A stretch of DNA of 64,000 bases from Nectonema munidae (lineage: Eukaryota > Nematomorpha > Nectonematoida > Nectonematidae): positions 1 through 64,000 of the forward strand of contig JAUIRK010000970.1 of assembly GCA_030549495.1 (NCBI GenBank), read 5' to 3'. Position numbers and translations under genes: made by a program. The notes under the pieces were generated by a model, which was given only the letters and a program-made list of their open reading frames with translations, did not search any database and had not been told where the DNA came from. Below are positions 36,103-46,901 of this stretch, piece by piece (the stretch's first letter is position 1; each line of letters begins with the position of its first letter).

Positions 36103-36334
36103 TTGTTAAGTGAAAAGCGAAGAAATTTATTATTTTTCTCCTAACATCACATGGCGCTAATCTCCAATGGAAAAATGAGTGTGCGCTCTGATGTTGCAAT
36201 TTATTACTTGGTTCATTTCCAGATTTTGTATTTCGAATCAACATTTTGAAGATAATTTTAGACAGTTTACAGAAAATTCCAACAAACGTGCTGTAAATTA
36301 TTTAAAATAATTTTCTTATGATGGTTATTTTGAT

Positions 36335-36495
36335 TTTAAGGACTATTTGCAAACGAACCCACTTAAAAAATTTTGATTGAAAACGTAAATCAAAATATTC
36401 AATGTCGAATGTCATCCATAATCGCTTCTGTTGCTCAAGCATTCTCGCTATTTGTGATTGAAGCTGAGCTTCACAAAATAAAATGTCATCAAATT
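36335..36495 (-). CDS. Candidate exon of the minus-strand helical gene (most 3' seen)
   Basis: On the minus strand an acceptor-like ATTTGCAAG at about 36,496 is followed in phase 0 by IKFDDILFCEAQLQSQIARM and LEQQKRLWMTFDIEYFDLRF, a charged helical stretch with a central Trp as in spectrin-like repeats. A donor-like AA|GTGGGT lies near 36,358. The entry phase matches the exit of the 39,280-39,582 exon. Other acceptors nearby (TTTAAG, GTCAG) are possible, so the borders are soft. Confidence 0.45.
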
Positions 36496-36599
36496 TTATC
36501 TTGCAAATCTTAATTCTGACATGACTTAAATATTTCACAAAAGTTAAATATTCAGTGAGATTTTTCAACCCATTACACGATGTAATGGTAGTCAAATTC

Positions 36600-39275
36600 C
36601 CATATGCTTCTTGGATAAAGTGAATTATGAAGTATTCACATTCATTGAAAAAAGAACATCGAATTAGTAATGGGTAAAAAATATGTTTTAAACTTTGTTT
36701 TACTTCCTTTTCATCCTTCCTCTACTTTTTGTGTAAACTAAAAATGAGTATTAGTATTATGTTTTAGTATTCAACTTATCTATAAACGTGCTATCTCTTT
36801 ATTGAAATAAGCTAATGTATTTTTTCACAGTTAAGTTTAGATGTTTTTTTGGATGAGAATTTTTAATCAGGTATTATAAACGAGCAGTGGGAATCTTATC
36901 TAGCGGATACTGTTTCAGAAGTTTTCTAAAATTAGTATTTAATAATATATATTTTTTTCATCGTAGATTACGTTTTATCATTATCTATTTGAATGATAAA
37001 ATTTAAGCAAAATTTTTATTAACTTTTTTTTGTTTGATTAGAATCTTTTTTTGTCTTGAATCTAATTCTCATTTCTTTTGATTTCAAACACAGTGAAAAT
37101 GTTACGAAAAGGATATTTTTGGTGTAGGATTCCTTGAAAGATTTTAATTATTTCAAGGGTTCCGCGAAGATAAGTTTGAAAAACGCTTGTTTAGATTACG
37201 GTTCTAAAAATCACACTTTGCTGATCAAACTCAACTGTAGGCATTCTGATAGTTCAGCCAAATAGCTGTTGAATCCTATTTTGATGTTATTAAAAAACTG
37301 TGATTTTTTATATAATTTCTTACCGATTTTTTGGTTTAGGTTGATAATAAATAATAATTAGATTCCTGAATAATATTTGGATATTTGTTTTTTCCTTCTC
37401 TTTCACCTAAAAGGTATTATTAAATCGCCTTGCTGAGAGCTTCACAGGCTTTTAATAGCTTGGGAGTTACCGCGGCAAAAAAGTTGGGAGCCACTGCGTT
37501 GAATCGAAGGAATGGTATCTTCATCTTTTGCATTCTCAGATTTCACAAATTTATTATTTTTTATCATTTCTCACTTCTAAATGGCATGAGAAGATTTATT
37601 GCCATTAAAAGATGCATGCTTGTTTTTCAGGTATAAATTTTATTTTCTTTTTGTTGTGAGGAAAAATACCTGCGGTTCATTATAATATCTTTATTAAAAG
37701 TTCGTATCATAATCTTTTTTATTTGCCATTTTAAATCACTCAAAATAATTCACTTAGATATTAGTGCGAATTCAAAACGTATTGTTATTTTTAAATGAAT
37801 AAAGTGGCGCTGAGACATTCAAAAGAAATTTTGAAAAAAGACTACTATATTTATTGACCTTGTTATTTTTTAAAGCACAAAAGTCATAAATGTAAGTTCA
37901 CTTCTAATTTTTTTGTAGTTCATTTCTTTCTAATTTACATTTAGAATTTTCCACGGAAAATAATTTAGTCTAGAGTCGATTAATCAATCTTCCCCTTAGC
38001 ACTAAGCATCTGAGAAAAAATCGTAATGATAAAGATATTAAGAACCTATAGAGATTATAATATGCTAGATATAAAAAAGGTTGTTTAAACTAAAAATATA
38101 ACTCCATAAAGCTTGCTTTGCAATTTTTTCTCAAAGACGATAAAAAATACGACTGATATGAGTAAATTACGTTGTATTTGATATGAGTTTAATAAATCAT
38201 TTTATATCTGAATCTAAAATGCAAGTACTAATACAGTAAATCTGTCTATAATAAGAATGATGTCGTGCTGAAGCATATCTATCAGCAAAGTAAATATAGT
38301 AGAAAGAATAATTTATTATTAGAAAAAAGTTTTTATTTTTTATGCATGACTTTTATGGAAGTTCTGGAGACATCAAGACTCAGTAAAGAAATTTGCCAAG
38401 ATAATAATTAATGCACTATTTCTCATCTGCAAAATTATTATTAGAGTTCGCTTGTCTAATTTTTTTACCGAGTTTTTGCAAAGTAAAAGAACATAAACGA
38501 ATTACGCGTTAAAAATGAAATGTTCACACTCATATTGGGTCGAATCATAAAGTGTGAGATGCATCAAAATGTGGAAAGTTTTAAACTGAATTGGAACATA
38601 CTGTCTATTTTTCGAAAAATAAAAATGGGGAATTCAATAAATTTAAGTTTTGCTATATTACAAATGTCAACATTGATAATAATAATAATAATAATAAGTT
38701 TCTCTAAACTCTTTTATTCTATAGATATAATATATTTGGATAAATATTCTCAGGAAAATTCTGCATAAATGACTTGCAATAATATGTATTTGAAAACTAG
38801 TTATAATGATATGTAATTTGACGAGGTGATATAAAATTAAGCGAAGCACCAAAGGATTTAAAGAATATTATTTTATTTTTTAAAGTTCATAAAAATGATA
38901 AATAAAAATTGCAAAAGCCCCGTGGAAATTTTCAAATTCCGCTTTTCTAATATTTGATGGAATGGAGGCAGAATTTTTATAATTTAATCACCTCTTGAAT
39001 TTACATAACGTTATTATAACTAATCAGTATTCATAAAAATTTTAATTTATGAAGTAATCTATATACATCTAAAGATGCCTCCTTTTTTTTTATTATACAT
39101 TTTTAGATGTTGGAATTGATTTATTATACTGGAAAAATTCTTAACGGATCCATATTTTGAAAAATTTATCTTCGAGAAAAATCAGTGATTAAAAATTTAT
39201 TTTTGAAAAAGTTTACAACTATAATCAAATTTTTCGAGCGGAAGAATATTTGAAAAAAATATCAACACAAGAACT
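36600..39275. other. AT-rich intronic DNA
   Basis: No genes were seen in this probable intron of the minus-strand gene, apart from an (ATA)n run near 38,674. Confidence 0.35.
38674..38697. repeat. (ATA)n microsatellite
   Basis: About eight ATA/TAA units were read directly. Confidence 0.85.
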
Positions 39276-39279
39276 AAAC

Positions 39280-39582
39280 TTTGGGCAGGCAAACATTCTT
39301 GAAAAACAGAAAATAAGTCCACTTTTTTGCGAGGAAATGTCGTGCTGAAGTTGGATAGAAGTAAGTCTTCAAGTCTTTTATGATTGAAGCGGATTGTTGG
39401 CTGCTTTCTAGAACTTCAATGAAACTTTGCTTCAAACACTCCATTTCGCTTTGGTGCTGGCTGAAGCGATGGAACATGAAGGTTTTTTCGGACTTGCAGT
39501 TGCACAAGGTTGCGAGTTCCGAATTCAACAAGTAGTACTCTTGAATCAGGAAATGACTTGTTCTCATATTTTCCACACATTC
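39280..39582 (-). CDS. Exon of minus-strand helical (spectrin-repeat-like) gene
   Basis: An acceptor ATATTTTGTATAG ends at 39,583 and the exon enters in phase 0 with ECVENMRTSHFLIQEYYLLN, continuing SFIEVLESSQQSASIIKDL. The 101 codons are charged and helix-prone. The entry phase fits the phase-0 exit of the exon at 46,111-46,419, across a 6.5-kb intron. The donor is placed at CCCAAA|GTTTAG (low end 39,280), but a donor a few codons earlier is possible. No named domain was recognised. Confidence 0.65.
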
Positions 39583-40481
39583 CTATACAAAATATAGTCA
39601 CTATTTTAGATATGTCCCAAATTATTACACATATTTAAAGAGAAACTGAATTTTGAAGTATCCTTACACCTTTTATGATTCGACTAAATAAAGTCAAAAC
39701 TTCCTAGAGCAGTATTTCTCAAGTTATCTTTTAGTCTATAAGGACTTAAACAGCCTACAAACTAAAACTAAATATAAAGAAAATTTAAAAAATACATATA
39801 CAGTGGAACCTCGCTAATCCGGAACTCTCTAACCGGAGATGCCGCAATCCTGACAAAATTAGGGAGAAACCAATTTTTTGAATAGTAATTTCCTATACAT
39901 TGCAAATTCGCAATCCGGAAATTTTTTCTAGGCTAGTTTTTTGAAAATTGCGGGTATAGAAATTTTTTTAATATAAATGTTATTATATTTTAAATATGTA
40001 TTTCAAAACATGCTATTGTCTTTAAATATTATATAGGTAAAGTATTTTATTATAATAAATTGTATAAAAAACAAGAGAATAAAAGTAAATGTTTCAATTG
40101 TAAAACCAAAATTATCAAAAATATTGAAAGACCAAAATAATTCTTGACACAAAAACAAAAATTTCAATAAAACTTAAAAACAGATCTGGAAAATTGTAAC
40201 AATACGTCATGAATATGTAAACACCTGCAAAAATAATTAAAAAATTGATCTTTTATATTTAATTAAAATCATAAAAACAAAAATTTTACAATTAAAAATA
40301 AAATTTAAAACTAATAATTTTTTTATAATAAATTTTATCTGAAGTTTCAAAATGGTCGATTTCTTTATTCTTTTTTATTAAATTTAATTTTACATGTCAA
40401 TTATTCAAATTTTTCCTCATTAGATTATTATTCAACGTTTTCCTTTATTTTTAAAACTCAAAGCATTGCTTTTTCTAGATA

Positions 40482-42150
40482 ATGAGCAGAAAACGGACAC
40501 GTGTTGAAGTTTCACTCCAAATCAAAAAAGAAATTTGTATCAGAAAATTTTTTTTCCTAAAATGACAATTCAAGAGTTGAGAGAGTTTATTTTGAAAAAG
40601 TTTGACGTTTCTATGGGAAAGTCCACTGTTGGCGATATCCTAAAGGATTGTGTAAAGTGGTTACAAAATAATTAAAATTTCGAAAAACAATGTGTCCAGA
40701 CTCAACCTTTTCAAAAAAAACTTGAAGAGACATTAATTTTGTGGATTAATGACATAACAGCAAAAAATGCGGCAATAAATGATGCTATTATAATAGAGCA
40801 AGCCCGAAAATTTAGTGAAAAATTAGCATTCAAAGATTTTTATGTTCAAATGGTTGGCTACACCGTTTCAAAAAAAGACATAATTTGCAGAAACGTATTA
40901 TACAGGGGCGAGGCGAATGAAGTTAATCTTGAAGTTTTGAAAAATGGTAGAGCCCATATTCGAGAAATCTTAAAGGTTTACGACCTCGATGAAAATTATA
41001 ATATCGATGAAACAAGTCTCTTTTTAAAATTAGGCCCGAACTATAATCTAGCCACCAAAAAAGTTTCGGGTCTCAAAAAATCAAAAGAAAGAATAACAGT
41101 AGCTTTAGCCACAAACGCTTCTGGAAAAGAAAAGTTAAAGCCTTTTGTGATCGGTAAAGCCAAAAAACCAAGATGATTTTCGAAATCATTCGATCCTGAA
41201 GTTTATGTCCGGTATCGATCAAACAGCAAAGCGTGGATGATGCCATCTTCATTGTTTTCATCTTGGATGATGGACATAAATAAAATGATGAAACAAAAAA
41301 AGAAAAAAATCATCATTGTACTAGACAATGCTTGCTGTCATAAATTCAACGACCAATTTTCAAACGTTAAATTACTTTTTTTGCCGCCAAATACAACAAG
41401 TCACATACAACCTCTCGATGCTGGCATAATCAGAAACTTTAAGCTTAATTATAGAAAAAGTTTAATCCATTAAATACCATAGAAATCAGACGATATTTAA
41501 AAAAACGCAGACGATTTATATTCAAAGTCATTGAAAAAAGCAGACAAAGATGAAATTACTTATGTTCCCAAATGGGAACATTGGGACTTAATGGGTAAAC
41601 CAGACATTATTTAAATTGCATTGAAAATGAAGAAACGCAACAAGTGAATTTGAGAGAGTGTATTTGAATGATTAGTTTTGCATGGGAAAAAGTCAAAACC
41701 AAAACAATAAAATCTTGCTCCAGACACACAAACATTGTACCTCAGCTTGATTTTTCCGTACTAGAAAAAGGCAACCTTGATATTGAATGTTTAAATGATT
41801 TACAGGAGGAAATTGTCGCCCTTGAAGGTGATTCAAAAGCTTTAGAATATGTTGACATAGATAAAAAAGAGCCTACCACGTCCAGCCTGAATGAAGGAGA
41901 TATTGTAAGTATTGTTTAACATTCCAGCGAAGATGAAGCAGAAGAAGTCACTGAAATTGTACATGAAAAAGAAGCCTCAATAAAAAAGCTCATTAAATAT
42001 TTTGAACAAAAGAGATCTACCATGGAAGAAAATCAAAAAAACTTGGAATTTTTGAAATACCCTAGGCACATGGAAGAGAAAATAGATCAAAATACACGAA
42101 AGAATTTGTAACAAAAAACAATTGACAACTATTTTATTAAAAAATTATTT
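40482..42150 (+). pseudogene. Tigger/pogo transposase, broken
   Basis: It begins MSRKRTRVEVSLQIKKEICI, a CENP-B-type helix-turn-helix start; a one-base shift near 40,555 leads into MTIQELREFILKKFDVS. The catalytic domain is of DDE_1 type: YNIDETSLFLKLG (first Asp) near 41,005, IIIVLDNACCHKF (second Asp) near 41,315 and HIQPLDAGIIRNFKLNY (third acidic residue) near 41,410. In-frame stops at 40,670 and 41,174 and the MITE at 41,462 disable it. After the MITE the acidic C-terminus continues (MISFAWEKVKTKTIK to TRKNL). It ends with QKTIDNYF, which fits the PCNA-interacting consensus known in pogo-family transposases. It is a decayed copy, not a host gene. Confidence 0.88.
41462..41598. mobile_element. 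piggyBac-type MITE, family 2, copy B, inside Tigger transposase
   Basis: The left end is TTAA then TCCATTAAATACC; the right end is GGGACTTAATGGGTAA. Inside it is nearly identical to 17,646-17,784. It interrupts the transposase after YRKSLIH, so it inserted after the Tigger element. Confidence 0.75.
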
Positions 42151-42534
42151 TATCTCTTATGGCTTATTTTTTCATTTTTTGTTTTTTTAGTGGTTTCAAA
42201 AATAAAATTTTTCATGTCTTAGCCAAACCTCGTTTAACCGGAAACCCCTCTATCCCGAAATTTTTGGCTCAAAACCAAATCGTTCGGATTTTAGAGATTC
42301 CGCCAATTAGAAATGTAATATTGAGATGATTTATTTATAGTCAAATTTATGCAAAATAAAGTGTAATTATTTTTTTAGTTAAACTTCATCAGAGAATATA
42401 TATATACTATTTTAAGTTCTAAAATGTATTTTTTAAATTCTAAAATGTCTTTTTTAAATTCTAAATTGAGCTGACATTTTCAAAAATCAAAAATTTCCTA
42501 AAACAAAAATTGTGTAAAAAAAGATTAATTATAG

Positions 42535-42570
42535 TTACAAAACCTAATCTTAACCCTAGCCCTAACCCTT
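42535..42570 (-). repeat. Short telomere-like motif
   Basis: Phrases CTAATCTTAACCCTAG and CCTAACCC resemble degenerate copies of the animal telomere repeat TTAGGG in reverse. With only three or four imperfect units it may be chance. Confidence 0.3.
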
Positions 42571-42790
42571 TTCGACTCTTTGGGGTCTTTATATCAACTC
42601 CTCCTTTATACTTGTTGTAATCAAGTATTATATCAGATTTTTTTATCATATCGTTCTACACAAATCTTTTTTTGAGTATGAAAAGAAGATAGCAATATAA
42701 CAGATTTGTTTTATTAGCTTTATAAGAATATAAAAAAACTTTTTTTTCCATGATTATAGAGATATCGAGTCTCAAATAACTCTCTAGATT

Positions 42791-43300
42791 TTATAAATTG
42801 TTGATAATTTTAGGAACATCCTTAGAATTTTGTCTTATTGTCCCTGTTTTTTTTGCAATGCCGTGCGCACGTTCATTTCCTTCTTTTCCATAGTAAGTTA
42901 AAGATTTTAAAGCAAACCCGTTTTCAGCATCACAGAAATAAAATATTTTTACACTATACCTTGCGGGTTTTTGTGACATGTAACTTCTTCCAAGAACATA
43001 ACCACGATAAGAGTAAAACTGTTCGTCAATAGTTATGTTTCTGCTTGGTGTATAATATTTAGTCAAATTTGAATCAAGCATGTCATATACATTCCTTATA
43101 GCTGCCAATTTATCAAATCTATGCCTTTGTCTTCTAGTTAATATGTCATCTAGTGATAACATTCTTAGAAATTCTTTCAATCTATTTTTTAACATATCAC
43201 CACCCTAAAATGGTTTAGAATAATAAGTTTTGTATAAACTTTCAATGCTCGCAAAATTTGCCTTATCACTTTATTTTTTCAATATGTTCCCAATGGGAAC
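42791..43300 (-). pseudogene. piggyBac transposase fragment (minus strand)
   Basis: The minus strand from 43,195 reads RRQRHRFDKLAAIRNVYDML, then ITIDEQFYSYRGYVLGRSYM, then QKPARYSVKIFYFCDAENGF. This is the start of the piggyBac DDE domain, with the first catalytic Asp in TIDEQ. It ends soon after a KSLTYYGKE-type strand, so the second half of the domain is missing. It is 134 codons against about 500-600 in the family. It could be a source or relative of the TTAA-flanked MITEs, though its own ends were not found. Confidence 0.8.
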
Positions 43301-43559
43301 TTCTTTACTACCAGCTCTCACTAATCTACAAAAAAAATTTTTTCTTAGAGGCAAACATGAAAATTTTTTTTTATACTATTTCGACCATGGCGATTTCAAA
43401 TTTGTTATCCGTTTTCATCCAGCACATCTAGTTTTTTCACAATCAGCATTTTTTTCATTGAAGTAATTAACATATCAAAACTATAAAATTTATTCAATTA
43501 TTAAAAAAATACAAATTTGAAATAGGGTTTCGGAAAAAAATTGAGTAAAAAATCAAAAA

Positions 43560-45045
43560 TGTTTCTTTTTAGCCGATCTTTCCAACTTTGCTTCACGATT
43601 ATCACGCGTTAACATCCAACAAAAATCTCCTATCATGTTTGGATTCCATCTTCCCTTTATCTACTTTCCATCTTACTAATGTCTTGAAGAAACCTTTCCC
43701 CATGTTCAAAAGTCTAAGTGAGAATGAAGAAAGTGAATTTTCAATGACATCCGACACCCCATATCCTCATATACTTTAAGCAATTTATTGATACGGTTTT
43801 TGTAATCCGGAACACGTACATTTCCCAAAAAACCGCTACACACTGATTTAAAAGCATTTAAAGCTCTCAGTTCTTTTTTGCCCAAAAGGTGTCCATCATC
43901 ACTTCTCCAATTTGGGGGCCAACAAAAATGCCCTCCTTCAATTTCGCGAAACTCAAATTCGGTAATAAGTGAGTAAATGTTGGAAAGCAGAACTACTTTT
44001 ATCAAGGGGTTTCACAAAATTTTTCATCAAGCCCAACTTGATGTGTAAAGGAGGTAAGAGCGCCTTATTCATATTGACCAGTGGCGTTTCCTTAACACTG
44101 TGTTGGCCTGGCTCAAATTAAGTTCTCTCACCCCAGTCTTTTTTTTGTAATGTTCAGAAACTGCTCTACTGTCCCAGATACAGAGAAAGCAGCAATACTT
44201 GGTGAAGCCGTCTTGCATTCCCATTAGGAAGCCTATGACTTTGAAATTGCCACATAAGCTCCATTGATGTTGTGAGTATCCAACTGCTTCAAGAAGGATC
44301 TTCATATTGTCCTAAGACTCCTTCAGGGTATTTGTTGCCGTTATGGAATAAAACAGCCTTTAAACTCTTTTTGGAGGAATCTATAAAGAGTCTCCATTCT
44401 AATGGCTCATGTTGAAAACCTAAGCAGTCGTATAATTCTAGAACGTTGCAACAATAACATAAACGGTTTTTGCACGCAAAATAAGAAGATAGTTCGGCAT
44501 TACGCTTTTTGTACTTTGTGATCCTCACCTCCTTTTCAACCAAATTATGTTGTTTGAGCCTTGAAACCAACAACTCGGCTTGTTCTTTCGTGAGATAGAG
44601 GTCGCGTATGGGATCGTTTATCTCACTCTGTGAAAAAATTGTTGGTTCATAGTCTACTTCATTGATACAGAGTGAAGTGCTTATTCTGGAAGAGTTTGTT
44701 TCTGCAGAACCGCCTCCTCCCCCGATAAGAATATGTCCTTGTTTTGGGGTGGTTCAGGTACTGGGTAATCATTAGAATGATAAACAGGTCTGATAGCTGA
44801 CAGAAGATTCGGATACACAATTTTTGTTCTGGATGCATGTTTGAAACCTTTGATTTTAGTGAGGCAGAAATAACAATCATCGGCATGGCTTGTCGGAACT
44901 CTCAAGATCATTGGAACGGCAAATTGAAAGATGACCTTCTACCATTAAACCAGGCAGTCAGGGCGTTGTAACATGATTTGCAAGAAACGTGTGGAGCCCA
45001 AGATTTATCTTGGTCTTCTATTCTACAACCAAAATAACTAAAGTA
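43560..45045 (-). pseudogene. Remnant of an unassigned transposon-like protein family
   Basis: Read on the minus strand, a consistent series of segments appears. APHVSCKSCYNALTAWF is near 45,000, DDCYFCLTKIKGF near 44,880, LCYCCNVLELYDCLGF near 44,440, LEWRLFIDSSKKSLKAVLFH near 44,380, GFLMGMQDGFTKYCCFLCIW near 44,210, LPPLHIKLGLMKNFV near 44,040, FLGNVRVPDYKNRINKLL near 43,810, MSLKIHFLHSHLDF near 43,720 and GRWNPNMIGDFCWMLTRDN near 43,620. I know this protein type only as a multi-copy family of uncharacterised proteins in several invertebrate genomes; its enzymatic role is not known to me. Cysteine pairs and the HxH segment suggest metal binding. The frame is broken in several places, so it is a fossil. 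A splice-acceptor-like TTACTTTAG borders its first segment near 45,045. Confidence 0.6.
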
Positions 45046-45160
45046 AGCTGCTTTCAGTAAAAGAGTTATTGTATAGTTCAATATAAAATCATGTCAAAAT
45101 ACTATTCGTTATATAGATTTTCAAATAAAAAAATAGTCGAAATGATAAAAAATACAAAAT

Positions 45161-45565
45161 TTATAACAAAAAATATATGTAAACCTTAAATGTAAGTTTG
45201 GGGTTATATCTCTGGAACCTGATGAGATCAGCCAAAACAAATACCAGAAATGAAATCAGCGTACTTGATTTAATTATTTTCAGTTTCATGCTTTCCCCAA
45301 ATTTTTTGTTTTTTAGTGTTATGATTGCGCAATTCTCAACCAGCATAAAACTCGGAAATTGAAAATTCATTTTAATTTCAGTTGTTTGAAGTATCCGAAA
45401 CAAAATTGATACTCTAAAAAATGATAAAATTGGGTTCATATATACATATGAACATGTAAATATGTACTGTACTCTACTTACTACACGCGTATTCTTTAGA
45501 GCTTTTATCAATCCATAAGCAAAGCGGCTTTTCTTAGCCTTACGTATACTTTTACTTGCATTCAA
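45161..45565 (-). other. Unassigned open frame or exon pair, minus strand
   Basis: A 134-codon open stretch reads KSIRKAKKSRFAYGLIKALK and later FQFPSFMLVENCAIITLKN, ending in a hydrophobic segment (LISFLVFVLADLI). A strong donor GTA|GTAAGT lies inside near 45,485, and an acceptor TTTTTTAG near 45,420 is followed by the second part. It may be two exons of the neighbouring element or gene, or chance. No family was recognised. Confidence 0.25.
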
Positions 45566-45800
45566 AAATTATATTTTTAATCTTCCTATGAATTGAATTA
45601 ATAAATTTTCTTCTTCTGACAGTTCTTCGATTTATATATAAAAATATTCCATAAAATTAAAAAAATAATGAAATATAAAAACATTCATCCAAATTTAGTT
45701 CATTTCGAATTTTTTTTCTAGCTGTAGAACTTTTAATTACAAAATTAAAATTAAGCCACATTAAAATTTTTAATAAAATGATACTTTTAATCCCTTACAA

Positions 45801-45900
45801 TGGGAGGATGGTATAGTAGGTTGGATGCTGGTTTCGATAACTTACGATCTAAGGTTCGATCCTGTATTGGGCTTGCTTTCCTCCTCCCACCATTGGCTTT
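45801..45900 (+). repeat. tRNA-like SINE copy
   Basis: An A-box TGGTATAGTAGG (45,809-45,820) and a B-box GGTTCGATCC (45,853-45,862) lie 44 bases apart, start to start. TGGGAGG at the start and CCTCCCA near the end could pair like an acceptor stem, but about 20 extra bases after the B-box rule out a working tRNA. The stretch GATAACTTACGATCTAAGG parallels the copy at 10,946-11,170. Confidence 0.65.
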
Positions 45901-45904
45901 TTTT

Positions 45905-46005
45905 TCATAAATTTTTCTGGTTATTTGAAAAATCAGAAAATTGCATTTTTCTGATTTTTTCATAAATTTTTTTCTGGTTTATTTGAAAAATCAGAAAATA
46001 ACCAC
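45905..46005. repeat. Short tandem duplication with hairpin potential
   Basis: A unit of about 50 bp (CATAAATTTTTCTGG, then ATTTGAAAAATCAGAAAAT) occurs twice. ATTTTTCTGATTTTTT and AAAAATCAGAAAAT are complementary and can pair. It directly follows the SINE at 45,801. Confidence 0.6.
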
Positions 46006-46110
46006 CATTTTTAAATTTGAATAATAAATTTTGATTAAAATGTTTGTTTTGTAAAAATATTTTCTATGTAATAGTTATTCATGTTAAAATAATAAATGAT
46101 GATTACTCAC

Positions 46111-46419
46111 TTTAAAAGTGGAGTCTTTGTATTCGTTGAAGTTGCTTAGCTCATCTTTGCTTGTGGAGTGGAAAGTGTCTGAGGTAATTTTAAGCAAATT
46201 TTGCAAAGTATCAGATATGCTCTCCATTCTCCGAGATAGAAGCAAGTCTTCGTTTAGCACAGTTGATAGATCTTCATACTTCCTGTTTCGAAGTCTAGCA
46301 TGCATTTCCGAAACTCTCACAAGAAGACGATCTTTTGTATCAAGCAAGTCCAACTTCCATATTGATGCCAAAATTTCTTTGATTTCGTTGTATGTGCTTT
46401 CATGATTTCCAACCTCACT
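46111..46419 (-). CDS. Exon of minus-strand helical (spectrin-repeat-like) gene
   Basis: An acceptor CGCATCTTTTTAG ends at 46,420 and a strong donor AAA|GTGAGT begins after 46,111. The 309 bases give 103 codons in phase 0 at both ends. The protein reads EIKEILASIWKLDLLDTKDR, VRVSEMHARLRNRKYEDL and SISDTLQNLLKITSD. Heptad-like hydrophobic spacing with a Trp near the start resembles a spectrin-type repeat. Entry phase 0 matches the exit of the exon at 48,766-48,931. This is the best-bounded exon of the gene. Confidence 0.8.
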
Positions 46420-46424
46420 CTAAA

Positions 46425-46890
46425 AAGATGCGTTAAATTTTAAAGATAATATAGTAGTTATAATATAGGGGAGTATGTTTATTCGTTATCCAACTATAAA
46501 TTGGAATAGAAAATCGGAATAGTTGACCATTTTTTAGAAACGATATCGAAATTGGAATCGAATTTCCTTTATTATAAATTTAACAGAACTAGTAAAGATA
46601 ATATCCCTGTATTTTGAGATAGAGGGATCATTTTTACTTGGTGCATTTACAGAGGGATCTTCTTTCCTTTTTGCAGTTTCAGAGGCATCATCGTTGGTTT
46701 TCAAAGGAATTGTCTATACTATTATAACCTCAGTAGAGTTTTTGTCTCGAGATTATTCGAGTGTCATTTCGTGAGACTTTTTTTTTGATTCTTGAGAGAA
46801 CGCAAACTCAGCTCGAGAAAATTATTCCCTTTATTTTTCTACTTTTATTCAATCAAAAATAAAAGAATCTTAAAATTTTAAACATATTTA
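46425..46890. other. Intronic DNA with an unassigned open minus-strand stretch
   Basis: Around 46,520-46,740 the minus strand is open and reads TNDDASETAKRKEDPSV and SISKYRDIIFTSSVKF. The Lys-rich opening recalls the N-termini of some hAT transposases, but no finger follows. Otherwise AT-rich. Confidence 0.25.
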
Positions 46891-46901
46891 AAGCTAATAA
46901 A

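Larger units (their letters stand above)
39801..42307 (+). mobile_element. Tigger/pogo DNA transposon, near full length
   Basis: The left end CAGTGGAACCTCGCTAATCC follows TA at 39,799. The right end, reversed, is ATTGGCGGAATCTC then TAAAATCCGAAC, and is followed by TA at 42,308. A TA duplication and a CAGTGG start are typical of pogo/Tigger. It carries a decayed transposase at 40,482-42,150, into which a piggyBac-type MITE has inserted at 41,462. Confidence 0.82.

Noticed and set aside
45801-45890. A functional tRNA gene
   Set aside because: Boxes and a possible acceptor stem exist, but about 20 extra bases after the B-box and no proper arms exclude a working tRNA; related copies show it is a SINE.
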